Below, in pieces: positions 6,884 to 15,357 of a stretch of 26,240 bases of DNA (position 1 is its first letter; each line of letters begins with the position of its first letter). The translations under genes were made by a program, and so were the position numbers. A model generated the notes under the pieces. It was not told the origin of the DNA, did not search any database, and was given only the letters and a program-made list of their open reading frames with translations. The stretch is from positions 1-26,240 of the forward strand of contig CAJUHY010000038.1 in the NCBI GenBank assembly GCA_910585895.1. The letters run 5' to 3'. The DNA is from an uncultured Lachnospiraceae bacterium. Lineage in GTDB: Bacteria > Bacillota > Clostridia > Lachnospirales > Lachnospiraceae.

Positions 6884-7309
6884 ATGAAAAGAGAACATAT
6901 CATCCAATTTATTGAAAAACAAAAGACAGCGTTTATAGGTTCTGTGGATGAAGCGGGATTTCCGAACATGAAAGCGATGTTTGCACCGCGTAAGATAGAG
7001 GGAAACTGTTTTTATTTTTCGACGAATACCTCTTCCATGCGTTCACAGCAGTTTATGAAAAATCCCAAAGCAAGTATTTATTTTTACCGTAGAGGGCGTT
7101 TTAAATATGAGGGCATTATGCTGACTGGCACAATGGAAGTTTTGCAGGACAATGATATAAAACAGGAGATTTGGCAAATAGGGGATACCATGTTTTATAA
7201 GCAGGGGGTAACTGACCCTGATTTTTGTGTATTGAAATTTACTGCTGTAAAGGGCAGGCATTATTGTGATTTGAAATCAGAAAGCTTTAATTTTGAGGAA
7301 TTAGAGTAA
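6884..7309 (+). CDS. Pyridoxamine 5'-phosphate oxidase family protein
   Basis: A 141-residue protein of the split-barrel flavin-binding fold. Recognisable parts are the opening IIQFIEKQKTAFIGSVDEAG, PNMKAMFAPRKIEG, YFSTNTSSMRSQQFMKNPKA, SIYFYRRGRFKYEGIMLTGT and the end FTAVKGRHYCDLKSESF. Relatives bind FMN, F420 or haem and act as general oxidoreductases; the true substrate is unknown and the name does not imply vitamin B6 synthesis. The start ATG at 6884 follows AAGGAGAA. It stands alone, without a partner gene or an evident promoter of its own beyond the upstream damaged gene's. Confidence 0.85.
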   Translation: MKREHIIQFIEKQKTAFIGSVDEAGFPNMKAMFAPRKIEGNCFYFSTNTSSMRSQQFMKNPKASIYFYRRGRFKYEGIMLTGTMEVLQDNDIKQEIWQIGDTMFYKQGVTDPDFCVLKFTAVKGRHYCDLKSESFNFEELE

Positions 7310-7518
7310 TGGAATGGGGGAGCTGACCTGTTTGCAGCCATAATCATCGCATTTACAGCAAGAACTGACAGATAATAATAAACCTTGACACGGGATATCA
7401 GGATTTCTCTGATAATATAATAAGCACAAAAGTTGATTTATGATAACAGAAACATTGCTCAGCGAGTTTTTTGTTTTATACGATAACTTTATTCTTATAT
7501 ATTTAGGAGGACTGAAAC

Positions 7519-7577
7519 ATGGGAAGACCAACCACAAAAACAGAGGAAGAGGCAAAGGGGATTTACGGAAATCAATT
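7519..7577 (+). other. Ribosome-binding site and start of a truncated gene
   Basis: AGGAGG at 7505-7510 precedes ATG at 7519 and the peptide MGRPTTKTEEEAKG. The frame continues only as shadow of the oppositely oriented restriction gene. This looks like the first 15-20 codons of a gene cut at the boundary of the restriction-enzyme insert. The opening slightly resembles ClbS/DfsB-type proteins, but this is too short to claim. The remainder of 7310-7518 shows no gene; a TTGACA at 7385 has no well-spaced -10 box. Confidence 0.35.
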
Positions 7578-9686
7578 TTATGGACGATCCAGAGCAGACA
7601 GAATGTCATCATGCCATTTGTTGTCTGTTATCTGTGGAACCTTTGCAAACGACTTCTTAACTTCTTCGATAATCCGAGTGCGGGGTGTGCCTGTTTCCAG
7701 AAAGTTTAATATTGCGCGGTTAGTGAAGGGCATGATGACAACGCCCTCTACTGGTTGGTGGGTATTTGTGGATTCTAATGTAGCAGCCGCCACGGCCCTC
7801 CAGATATTGACCGTGTTGTTATCTAACTCGTCAGCAATGAAAAATGTGATGGTGTCTTTGGGTTCGTTGGCTGCTTTGAGGTTGAGTGAATGGCGCAGAA
7901 CAGGTTCCCACTCGCCTCTTTTTTGTGCTTGTTTATTCATAAGCGTTACTTCCAACATTACCACCATATCATTGTAGGTGATTACGATATCGCCATCTCC
8001 GCCCCCGGCATGGATTACAGGCTCAAAATCGGCATTTAATGTCAAATTAAGACTATCGTATAAATCAAAATCCTCATTTGAAATATAATACCAGGCGATG
8101 CCAATGATATATTCGTATATTGTAGGAACAGTCGCGGCATCGTTCACTTCTTTTTTTATTTGGGAGTCTTTTTTTCTGTCTGAAAATAATGGCAGTAATT
8201 TAATGATTTTATCTTTCGGATATTTATCCTTGATGTGGCGTAAAAATTCCGTATTTTTTTTGTCTTGCAGAGAAGATTTAATTGCTTTGGAGTTGGTTAC
8301 GCCTAAGTAGCGCTCAATATCTGTGATGATGGTGTGGATTTTATCATCGGTATATCCAAAGATTTCACAAAAAGAAGAGTTTTTCCCATAGAAGAAGTCT
8401 TCCTGGCATTCATATGCATAGAATTGTTCTTCTGTCATCTCCCCGAATATGTTATTTCTAAGCGTAGGAATATCAAAAATAATCGAAAGTATATCCTGGT
8501 AGGAGAGTTCCGGCAAATTTTTAAATTTAAATAATCCGGTAGCGCTCAGCAGGCGTACCGTTGTATCGGAGTATTCCCGGATACCGTCAATCCATTTCGA
8601 TTTTGCAAAAGTAATATAGATGTCATGTACATAATCACAGGTAACCAATAAAGGATGGTTCTTGTTCTTTTCCAGGAATGTTTTCAGGTCATGCCGGTTG
8701 GTTTTGTTCCCCATATCAAATACAGCTTTCCCATATCCGAAAGCTTTGTATAAAAGCGCGCTGTCTTTGTCAAAGCAGTTTAGTAATGCAGTATAGTTTT
8801 CTTCGCTCTGCTGTGCTCTGAAATTTCTAAGCGACACATAGAAATTATAATATTTTTGGGAAGTTGATACTGTATTCTTAGAAGTTGTAAAATAAGATTT
8901 AAATAAATCAAAGGAAATATCTGCTTTGCCTGAAAGAGCAGCGGGAATTGTAACAGGTATATTCTGTATGGCAGTTTCCAAACCTGTAATGTTAACAGTA
9001 TTTTGACAGATTGCAGATTTCAGGGACTGCTCACTGTATGGGCTTAATCCCTGAATGATTATTTCAAAGGATTCCCTGCCGATGCTTTTGTTATCCAAAA
9101 GCAAAACAAGCGCCATCAAAAAAGGGGAATAAAATTGCCGTTTCCCATTTTTATCGGGTGTACCAAAGATTTTCAGCTTGGACAATTGCCGAAAGAGCGC
9201 AATGTTGACATCGTCAAGAGGCAGAAATTCTTCAATAGAATCTCTGACAATGGAACCTCTCAGATAAGAATAACCGGCTTCTGTAATCGTACGCCCGGAA
9301 TTGGTAAATCCCATTTTCACGAGATTGCTTGTATAATGTCTTGCTCTTTTCTCAATAGCTTCGTCAAGAACATCGGCAATTTGGGGTAAATTTGTTCGCA
9401 GCCATTCACTGTTTTTATTGAGCAGAAGCTGATAATGGTCGCCCAATTCCTCCATAAACATATCATATTTTTTATGTATCTTGAACACATCTTTCGATTT
9501 TTCCAATGCTTTTTCGTAGAACAGAAACTGAGCGTTGCTGTTCGGGTAGGTGTTCCAGCTTTCGGTGGGATATTCGTTCTTTAATTCTTCGAGAATTTCC
9601 AGATAAATTTTTAAGGCATTCAAGACATCGCTGCGTCTGCCGTTTGTATCCATCATATTAAAAATCTGATTTTTTTCTACTACCAT
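7578..9686 (-). CDS. AlwI-family type II restriction endonuclease
   Basis: A 702-residue enzyme. The C-terminal third has the AlwI-family nuclease core (PF09491): PTIYEYIIGIAWYYIS, LTLNADFEPVIHAGGGDGDI with D566, then MVVMLEVTLM with E579-V-T581, then QKRGEWEPVLRHSLNL. D566 and the glutamate of EVT fit a PD-(D/E)xK active site in which the usual lysine is replaced, as I recall for this family. The N-terminal 400 residues would contain DNA recognition and dimer contacts. Relatives cut a few bases outside short asymmetric sites such as GGATC. The ATG at 9686 follows AAGG. No methyltransferase gene lies within the window. The gene is flanked by a truncated start at 7519 and by a two-component system, consistent with insertion. 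Confidence 0.82.
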   Translation of the reverse strand: MVVEKNQIFNMMDTNGRRSDVLNALKIYLEILEELKNEYPTESWNTYPNSNAQFLFYEKALEKSKDVFKIHKKYDMFMEELGDHYQLLLNKNSEWLRTNLPQIADVLDEAIEKRARHYTSNLVKMGFTNSGRTITEAGYSYLRGSIVRDSIEEFLPLDDVNIALFRQLSKLKIFGTPDKNGKRQFYSPFLMALVLLLDNKSIGRESFEIIIQGLSPYSEQSLKSAICQNTVNITGLETAIQNIPVTIPAALSGKADISFDLFKSYFTTSKNTVSTSQKYYNFYVSLRNFRAQQSEENYTALLNCFDKDSALLYKAFGYGKAVFDMGNKTNRHDLKTFLEKNKNHPLLVTCDYVHDIYITFAKSKWIDGIREYSDTTVRLLSATGLFKFKNLPELSYQDILSIIFDIPTLRNNIFGEMTEEQFYAYECQEDFFYGKNSSFCEIFGYTDDKIHTIITDIERYLGVTNSKAIKSSLQDKKNTEFLRHIKDKYPKDKIIKLLPLFSDRKKDSQIKKEVNDAATVPTIYEYIIGIAWYYISNEDFDLYDSLNLTLNADFEPVIHAGGGDGDIVITYNDMVVMLEVTLMNKQAQKRGEWEPVLRHSLNLKAANEPKDTITFFIADELDNNTVNIWRAVAAATLESTNTHQPVEGVVIMPFTNRAILNFLETGTPRTRIIEEVKKSFAKVPQITDNKWHDDILSALDRP

Positions 9687-9786
9687 AATCTGTACCTTCG
9701 CCTTTCATTGGCAATCAACGAATCTATGTATGAAGTTCCAATTTCCATGAAATTGACAAATTGCGTCATGTAACAACATATTTCAT

Positions 9787-9815
9787 ATTATAATGGTCTC
9801 TATTACTTAACGCAA
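9787..9815 (-). promoter_or_regulatory. Promoter of the restriction endonuclease gene
   Basis: On the minus strand TTGCGT (9815-9810), 17 nt and TATAAT (9792-9787) lie about 100 nt before the ATG at 9686. The intergenic stretch 9687-9943 otherwise holds only the weak promoter listed next. Confidence 0.55.
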
Positions 9816-9824
9816 GCCATATTT

Positions 9825-9852
9825 TTGATAGAAAAACAAGTTCGTCTATGGT
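9825..9852 (+). promoter_or_regulatory. Possible promoter of the two-component operon
   Basis: TTGATA (9825-9830), 16 nt and TATGGT (9847-9852), about 90 nt upstream of the response-regulator ATG. A weak match. Confidence 0.35.
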
Positions 9853-9943
9853 AATATCTAAAAGGAAAGTCTGAGAATATGTAAGATAAATCAGCCATCA
9901 GAATGCAACTGAAGCAACACAGCTAAAAATGGAGATAGAAACA

Positions 9944-10630
9944 ATGAACACAATTTTATTATTGGAGGATGATGAGAGTATAAACCGGGGAATTACGTTT
10001 ATCCTGGAGAAAGACGGTTACCAGGTATATTCGTGTAAAACGGTAGCACAGGCAGGCAAAGTATTTCATCAGCAGGAAATACAGCTTATTATCTGCGATA
10101 TTACGCTTCCTGATGGGAGTGGTCTGGATTTTGTAAAAAAAGTGCGTGAAGAAAGCAGCGTACACATTATTTTTCTGACAGCGCTGGACCAGGAAGTCGA
10201 CCAGGTTATGGGCTATGAGGCTGGGGCGGACGACTATATTACCAAGCCGTTCAGCTTATCTGTATTAAAACTGAAAGTGTCGGCATTTTTTAAGAAACAG
10301 CAGGGCGTGTCCAGGGAGCGGATAGAATCGGGGAATATTTGCTTTTATGTAAATGAAATGCGGGTGCTGGCAGCGGGAAAAGAGGTTGCCCTTACAAAGA
10401 ATGAGTGGAAAATGCTGCAGGTTTTCATGGAAAATCCCCGGCAGATTTTGTCAAAAAACCAGCTGTTAGAGAAGATTTTTGATGCCGAAGGGGATTTTGT
10501 GGATGAGAATACGATTGCGGTGAATATCCGCAGACTGAGGGAGAAGATAGAACCAGACAGTTCCAAACCGGAATATATTAAAAATGTTCGTGGAATCGGT
10601 TATCTTTGGGATAAGGAGTGCAGGCGATGA
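9944..10630 (+). CDS. OmpR-family response regulator
   Basis: A 228-residue regulator. The receiver domain (1-118) has acidic residues D9-D10, the phosphoacceptor D52 in IICDITLPDGSG, T79 and K101 in ITKPFS. The winged-helix DNA-binding domain (about 128-226) has ALTKNEWKMLQVFMENP, NTIAVNIRRLREKIE and YIKNVRGIGYLW. I set the start at ATG 9944, eight bases after GGAGA, instead of the in-frame ATG at 9929, which has no ribosome-binding site. It overlaps the kinase gene by four bases (ATGA). It probably binds the TTACA-N4-TGTAA palindrome before the ABC genes at 11990. Confidence 0.92.
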   Translation: MNTILLLEDDESINRGITFILEKDGYQVYSCKTVAQAGKVFHQQEIQLIICDITLPDGSGLDFVKKVREESSVHIIFLTALDQEVDQVMGYEAGADDYITKPFSLSVLKLKVSAFFKKQQGVSRERIESGNICFYVNEMRVLAAGKEVALTKNEWKMLQVFMENPRQILSKNQLLEKIFDAEGDFVDENTIAVNIRRLREKIEPDSSKPEYIKNVRGIGYLWDKECRR

Positions 10631-11865
10631 GGAAATTTCTAATTCCTGTTCTAATGGGAATAGTAGTACTTGCTCTTACGGATTGGTATTTTATCACAGC
10701 AGCGAATCATGCCTATGAGGAGAAAATAAAGATTTTGTCTGTGATGATAGAGGAGCAGGAGAAAGGCGCGGACAGCCTTGTTACGGCAGCGGGATTACTG
10801 AAAGGAATTCCGGACTCTTCTGGTGAAGTTGGTGAGGAGAAGTTGAAATCTTACGGATATTTGCAGGAACAGCAGAACTGGTTTGGCTTAGAACGGAAGA
10901 CGTCAGTTAGAAACACAGTTTTGTTTTCTGCTGCGGTGTATTTGCTATATCTTTTATCACTGGGTTATTTGCATTGGCAGTGCCGTAATCAGTGGCAGAG
11001 GGAGCTTAAGATTTTGTCCCGGACGCTGGATAAGTTTTCTAAACATATTTATGAACTGGATATTCCGGAACAGTTGTCTGGCAGGGAAAAAGAACTGGAT
11101 AGGATTGCCGGTCAGCTTTCTGCGCTGAGTGAACAGCTTCGCTATAATGAGGAACGGTTAAAGGCGGAAAGGGAAGAGACCAGAAGCCTGGTTACGGATA
11201 TTTCCCATCAGTTGAAGACACCGGTTGCCGGACTGAAAACTTGTTTTGAGATATTGAGCCAGGGGGACTTAAGTCCCGAAGAAGAGCAGGATTTTCTGGA
11301 GCAATGCAGGAGACAGCTTGCCGGATTGGAGGCGCTAGTAGGCTCTTTGGTCAATATTTCCAGAATGGAGACGGGGATGATTGAGATTCGTCAGGAACCG
11401 GCAGACATTTTAGAGACCTTGGTGGCGGCAGTAAACCGTGTGTACCTGAAAGCGGAAGAGAAGCAGATTGCCATAGAATTTGAGGAGACAGAGGATCTGA
11501 AACCGACAATCATTTCGCATGATGTGAAATGGCTCTGTGAAGCGTTTATCAATATACTGGAAAATGCAGTGAAGTACAGTCCCGGTAATACTAAAATCCA
11601 TATCCGTATGATGAGGCTGACTACTTTTCTGAGGATTGAGATAGAAGACCAGGGGATTGGTATTCCCAGGGAAAACTATCATAAAATTTTTAAGAGGTTT
11701 TACCGCGGAGAGGAAGAAGAAGTGCGCAAGGCGGAAGGCTCTGGTGTGGGGCTGTACCTTACGAGAGAGATTTTAGAGCATCACAGCGGCAGTGTCACGG
11801 TATCTTCCCAGTACGGCAAGAAGCGGCAGGGCAGCACCTTTGTGGTGCAGATTCCCTATGATTAA
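10627..11865 (+). CDS. Sensor histidine kinase
   Basis: A 412-residue membrane kinase. TM1 is at about 4-24, followed by a small extracytoplasmic domain (25-90), TM2 at about 96-116 and a linker. The dimerisation/phosphorylation box has H194 in DISHQLKTPVAG. The ATP-binding domain has the N box N313 in NILENAVKYS, the G1 box DQGIGIP, an F box FKRFYRG and the G2 box GSGVGLYL. The ATG at 10627 follows AAGGAG; the upstream GTG at 10618 overlaps that site and was rejected. The sensor is larger than the two-helix intramembrane kinases of classical BceS type, so it may detect its signal directly instead of only through the transporter. Confidence 0.92.
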   Translation: MRKFLIPVLMGIVVLALTDWYFITAANHAYEEKIKILSVMIEEQEKGADSLVTAAGLLKGIPDSSGEVGEEKLKSYGYLQEQQNWFGLERKTSVRNTVLFSAAVYLLYLLSLGYLHWQCRNQWQRELKILSRTLDKFSKHIYELDIPEQLSGREKELDRIAGQLSALSEQLRYNEERLKAEREETRSLVTDISHQLKTPVAGLKTCFEILSQGDLSPEEEQDFLEQCRRQLAGLEALVGSLVNISRMETGMIEIRQEPADILETLVAAVNRVYLKAEEKQIAIEFEETEDLKPTIISHDVKWLCEAFINILENAVKYSPGNTKIHIRMMRLTTFLRIEIEDQGIGIPRENYHKIFKRFYRGEEEEVRKAEGSGVGLYLTREILEHHSGSVTVSSQYGKKRQGSTFVVQIPYD

Positions 11866-11875
11866 ATGTTTTAAT

Positions 11876-11891
11876 CTTACAAAACTGTAAG
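11876..11891 (+). promoter_or_regulatory. Perfect palindrome CTTACA-AAAC-TGTAAG, BceR-type operator
   Basis: The 6-bp arms are perfect complements around AAAC, matching the TnACA-N4-TGTAA pattern known for BceR-like response regulators. It lies 98 nt upstream of the ATPase ATG and 10 nt after the kinase stop. A weak TACACT at 11934-11939 could be the -10 box without a good -35, as expected of an activated promoter. Confidence 0.65.
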
Positions 11892-11989
11892 TCTTTTTTT
11901 CCATTTTGCAAGTTATCTGAAAGAATCTCCTGGTACACTATATCCTAAGAAGAACGAAATACATGAACAGTTTAGCAGGAGGTTTCCAA

Positions 11990-12664
11990 ATGGATACAAT
12001 TTTGAAGACAGAACATTTATGTAAATATTACGGTTCCGGCGACAGCCAGGTGCGGGCGGTGAAGGACGCCAATATTGCCATAAAGAGAGGGGAATTTACC
12101 GCCATTGTGGGGAAATCTGGTTCCGGCAAAAGCACACTGCTCCATCTTCTGGGAGGACTGGATTACCCAACTAGCGGAAAAGTATGGATGAAGGATAAAG
12201 ATATTTTTGCCCTCAAAGAGGAGGAACTTGCCGTGTTCCGCAGGAGGAAAATTGGTTTTATTTTTCAGGCCTTCAACCTGGTGTCCTCCATCAATGTCTG
12301 GGAAAATATCGTGCTGCCCATAGGTCTTGATGGCAAAGAAATAGATGAAAATTTTGTCAAAGATATTATAAAGACTTTGGGGATTGAGGGGAAGATACAA
12401 AACCTCCCCCATACGCTCTCCGGCGGACAGCAGCAGCGTGTGGCAATTGCCAGGGCGCTTGCCTCGAAACCGGACGTGATTCTCGCCGACGAGCCTACGG
12501 GAAACCTGGATTCCAAGACCAGCGATGAGGTTGTGAGTCTTTTGAAAATGTCGACGCAGAAATATGGGCAGACCCTGGTGATGATTACCCATGACCAGGA
12601 TATTGCCCAGATTGCAGACCGGATTCTCGTGATTGAAGACGGAGAGGTGGTGGAGCAGGCATGA
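11990..12664 (+). CDS. ABC transporter ATP-binding protein (MacB/LolD/BceA type)
   Basis: A 224-residue ATPase. Walker A GKSGSGKST is at residues 41-49, the Q-loop is in FIFQAFNLV, the signature is LSGGQQQRVAIARAL, Walker B is ILADEPTGNLDS and the switch histidine is in MITHDQ. The FxFQxFNL and PTGNLD wording is typical of the LolD/MacB/BceA group, which works with FtsX-type permeases in antibiotic export or mechanotransmission. The start is ATG 11990, eight bases after AGGAGG; the upstream ATG at 11963 has no such site. Its stop overlaps the permease start (ATGA). Confidence 0.92.
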   Translation: MDTILKTEHLCKYYGSGDSQVRAVKDANIAIKRGEFTAIVGKSGSGKSTLLHLLGGLDYPTSGKVWMKDKDIFALKEEELAVFRRRKIGFIFQAFNLVSSINVWENIVLPIGLDGKEIDENFVKDIIKTLGIEGKIQNLPHTLSGGQQQRVAIARALASKPDVILADEPTGNLDSKTSDEVVSLLKMSTQKYGQTLVMITHDQDIAQIADRILVIEDGEVVEQA

Positions 12665-15108
12665 GGCGTACAATCCATAGGCTGGCGCTCTCCAATGTGC
12701 GGCAGAACAGATCAAGAAGTATTTTAATGATTTTATCCATTTTTCTGACAACGCTGCTTCTTTCCACTATTGCCGGTGTAGGTTGCGGGGCGGTGAGAAA
12801 TAATCGGGTGAATGCCGGAAATCTTTATGGGAATTATGTTGCAACCCTTAGTAAAGTGACAGAAGAGCAGTTTGATATGTTGGGACTGCGCAGTGAGTTC
12901 ACCCATGTAGGCAGAAAAACGTATGTTGCCCAGGTAGATTCAGGTAAAGCAGGTATTGACATGGGATTATCATTTATGGATATTGCAGCGGCAGAAAATA
13001 CCAATTTTGACCATTCTCTGCAAGCCGGGGCGCTTCCTGTAGCAGAGAATGAGATTACGGCATCGAGAGAATTTTTTGAAAGGTTCGGGCTTCATGATGC
13101 AAAGCCTGGGGACCATGTAACAATGCCATTGCGCAAGGACAGTAAGAGCAAGTTTGAGAAAAAAGAGTTTGTTGTCAGCGGAGTGACGAAATCTCCGCAG
13201 ACGGGAATAGTCCAGAAGGTATTTCAGGGCGTTGTATCCCAGGAGTTTTATGAGTCCTTATATCCCGCCGAGATTCGTTCCTATGAAGTAACCTTGCGGC
13301 TGAATGATACCATCATGGAAACTGGAGGGGATTATGAGGAAATTGTGTGGGAAGCGGCAGGACTCTGCGGCGTGGAGAAAGAAAATATTTCTCCCAACAA
13401 ACCGTATCTCAGTTGGGTGTATGAGCCGGGCACAGAGACCATTATGGGCTGTATATTGGTGGGGCTTTTAGTAATTATCGTATCGGTTGCGGTTATCTAC
13501 AATATTTTCCAGGTGGGAGTAGTTCAGAAAATTCAGGAATACGGAAAGATTAAGGCTTTGGGCGCTACCAGGAAACAGATAAAGAAATTGATTCTGCAAG
13601 AGGGGATGCTTCTGGCAGTTGTGGGGATTCCTCCGGGACTGCTGTCGGGCTGCGGTGTTGCCACTGTGATGTGCCGTAAGCTTATCGTAGGTTCACAGAC
13701 AATGGCAGGCGTAGAATTGGAGAATGTGTCCGCTATTTCTCTGCCGCTGCTGTTGGTTGTGGCGATAGCTGCTTTTTTGACGGTACGTCTGGCATTATCA
13801 CATCCCATGCGTGTGGCGGTGAAAACTTCGCCGGTGGAAGCTATGCGTTATCAGGAAAATACCAGCCGTGGAAGGAGTGTGCGCAAAGGCGGTAAGACGA
13901 TTTCTGTTTTTGGCATGACGCTGTCAAACCTTTCAGCCAACCGCAGGCGCACGGTGTCTACCATTTGTACGATGGGGTTATCTTGTGTGCTCTTTGTGTC
14001 GCTGTCCAATCTTGCTGGAAATATAGATAATAAATTTGAGGCACGGCGCTATGTCGAGTATGGGCAGTTTTCCATGAGTCTGGATTGGAGGTTGAATGAT
14101 ACGGCGTATCCGGAGAAGAATCTTTGCCAAATTCAGAAAAATAATCCTCTGGGGGCAGAATTTCAGGAGAAATTAAAAGCCCTCCCAGGAGTTACAAAGG
14201 TCATGAGCCGCAAATGTTTTGAAGCGGAAAATCTCAGCCTGAGCAGTACGGATGCGGATGGACCTTATACGAGTATTTGTGTGCTGGACAGGGAGGGATT
14301 TGAACGTTATGGGAAAGGCTCTGCTTTGGGAAATGTTGATTATGACGAGATTGCTGCCGTGGATGGCGTTGTTTTCGGGGCTTCTTATTTTATGGCGGAT
14401 TACGGCTATCAGATAGGGCAGCAGATAGAACTGAAAGATATGACGGGCAGCGGGGCGGTTTATCAGGGAACGCTTATGGGTTCTTTCGGAAGCGCGCCGG
14501 GCACCTGGGTTATCACACAAGATACATTTGACAAACTTGGAATAACTGAAGATGTAACAGAAATTGTGTGGGCAGACTGCAGGCAGAAAGACAAGGGTCG
14601 TGTGGAAGAAGCGATTCAGGAACTTGTGTCTGGAATGGAGTATATAGAAACCGACTCTTATGACAGCGCCATAAAGCAAACGCAGTATGGGACAAAAATG
14701 ATGCAGGGCGGAATCTACGCGCTTCTGGGACTTTTGGGAGTGATTGGCTTTTTGAATATGGCGAACACAATCATCACCGGGGCAGTGACAAGAAAGCGTG
14801 AACTGGGTGTACTGCAGGCTGTAGGAATGACCAACAGTCAGCTGAACTGGATGATGCAGTTAGAGGGAATCTTTTTTTCGGCGGGCACGGCGGCGATTTC
14901 CCTGATAGTTGGAAGCCCTTTGGGTTATGCCCTCTTCTGTTACTGCAGAGAATTACATTTTTATGGACTCAATGAGTATCATATCCCGATAAAGGAGATT
15001 GGGTTGATGATTTTGGCTATTGTGTTGCTGCAAGCCTCGCTTTCCTTCTTGCTCAGCAGAAATCTGCGCAAGGAATCTTTGGTGGAACGTATCAGTTATC
15101 AGGGTTAA
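12661..15108 (+). CDS. FtsX/MacB-like ABC permease, 815 residues
   Basis: A large permease with two FtsX modules. TM1 is at about 18-40 (ILMILSIFLTTLLLSTIAGV) and a first extracytoplasmic domain of about 220 residues follows. A first FtsX helix cluster lies at about 260-380 (MGCILVGLLVIIVSVAVIYN, EYGKIKALGATRKQIKKLIL). A second N-helix near 435 (TVSTICTMGLSCVLFVSLSN) is followed by a second extracytoplasmic domain. The final cluster is at about 685-805 (MQGGIYALLGLLGVIGFLNM, RKRELGVLQAVGMTNSQL). The repeated K/ALGA or QAVGMT motifs are the coupling helices that meet the ATPase. It resembles Lachnospiraceae bacitracin/lantibiotic-type exporters more than the single-domain BceB. Translation is coupled to the ATPase; substrate is not visible. 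Confidence 0.9.
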   Translation: MRRTIHRLALSNVRQNRSRSILMILSIFLTTLLLSTIAGVGCGAVRNNRVNAGNLYGNYVATLSKVTEEQFDMLGLRSEFTHVGRKTYVAQVDSGKAGIDMGLSFMDIAAAENTNFDHSLQAGALPVAENEITASREFFERFGLHDAKPGDHVTMPLRKDSKSKFEKKEFVVSGVTKSPQTGIVQKVFQGVVSQEFYESLYPAEIRSYEVTLRLNDTIMETGGDYEEIVWEAAGLCGVEKENISPNKPYLSWVYEPGTETIMGCILVGLLVIIVSVAVIYNIFQVGVVQKIQEYGKIKALGATRKQIKKLILQEGMLLAVVGIPPGLLSGCGVATVMCRKLIVGSQTMAGVELENVSAISLPLLLVVAIAAFLTVRLALSHPMRVAVKTSPVEAMRYQENTSRGRSVRKGGKTISVFGMTLSNLSANRRRTVSTICTMGLSCVLFVSLSNLAGNIDNKFEARRYVEYGQFSMSLDWRLNDTAYPEKNLCQIQKNNPLGAEFQEKLKALPGVTKVMSRKCFEAENLSLSSTDADGPYTSICVLDREGFERYGKGSALGNVDYDEIAAVDGVVFGASYFMADYGYQIGQQIELKDMTGSGAVYQGTLMGSFGSAPGTWVITQDTFDKLGITEDVTEIVWADCRQKDKGRVEEAIQELVSGMEYIETDSYDSAIKQTQYGTKMMQGGIYALLGLLGVIGFLNMANTIITGAVTRKRELGVLQAVGMTNSQLNWMMQLEGIFFSAGTAAISLIVGSPLGYALFCYCRELHFYGLNEYHIPIKEIGLMILAIVLLQASLSFLLSRNLRKESLVERISYQG

Positions 15109-15158
15109 AGGCAGAAGAACCGAAAACGAACTATTCCGTGGGAGGAGGCAGGCAGCGC

Positions 15159-15187
15159 TTGACAATCGTCTGGCAATCTGATACACT
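15159..15187 (+). promoter_or_regulatory. Strong promoter directly upstream of hairpins
   Basis: TTGACA (15159-15164), exactly 17 nt, and TACACT (15182-15187). The start of transcription would be near 15194, only about 80 nt before a strong terminator and 165 nt before the MATE gene. Confidence 0.6.
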
Positions 15188-15193
15188 TACTCC

Positions 15194-15275
15194 CAAACCC
15201 ATTATGGGAGTGGATTTTTCAAGAGCAATCTTTTTTCGCCACACAAACGCTTTTCAGCGTTTGTGTGGCGTTTTT
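15194..15275 (+). ncRNA. Candidate small RNA or attenuated leader of the MATE gene
   Basis: Between the promoter at 15159-15187 and the T-run at 15271-15275 there is no ORF, but hairpins follow in order. One is a 7-bp ACTCCCA/TGGGAGT pair (15189-15195 with 15205-15211) followed by TTTTT; its first arm begins slightly upstream of the predicted start. Then comes the 14-bp terminator. A product of about 80 nt would be a small RNA; read-through would enter the MATE gene. I recognise no riboswitch class. Confidence 0.35.
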
Positions 15276-15290
15276 AAATGCTTGAAAAAT
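15214..15290 (+). terminator. Strong bidirectional terminator nested in a longer inverted repeat
   Basis: The core is a perfect 14-bp stem, CGCCACACAAACGC (15237-15250) and GCGTTTGTGTGGCG (15257-15270), with a TTTTCA loop and TTTTT after it. It has TTTTTT before it but no matching A-run on the other side, so the forward direction is clearest. Outside it, ATTTTTCAAG (15214-15223) and CTTGAAAAAT (15281-15290) are perfect complements, giving a nested second stem. Confidence 0.85.
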
Positions 15291-15357
15291 TAGTGTCTGC
15301 CTGTAGTGAGAAATGACTTAGAAGCTAAATGGAAGGAGAACATTAGGAGGAAAAGAG

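Noticed and set aside
7385..7421. Promoter with TTGACA and TATAAT before 7519
   Set aside because: The boxes are 25 nt apart (7385-7390 and 7416-7421), too far for a normal sigma-A promoter.
7519..7977. Plus-strand 152-codon frame across the end of the restriction gene
   Set aside because: Only the first 15-20 codons look genuine; the rest mirrors the minus-strand endonuclease, whose motifs are clear.
12017..12751. Minus-strand frame opposite the ABC ATPase
   Set aside because: The plus strand has complete ABC motifs in this interval; the reverse frame shows no domain.
15194..15357. T-box or known riboswitch before the MATE gene
   Set aside because: No T-box bulge (UGGN with AGUGA-type motifs) or other recognised aptamer core could be found by eye.
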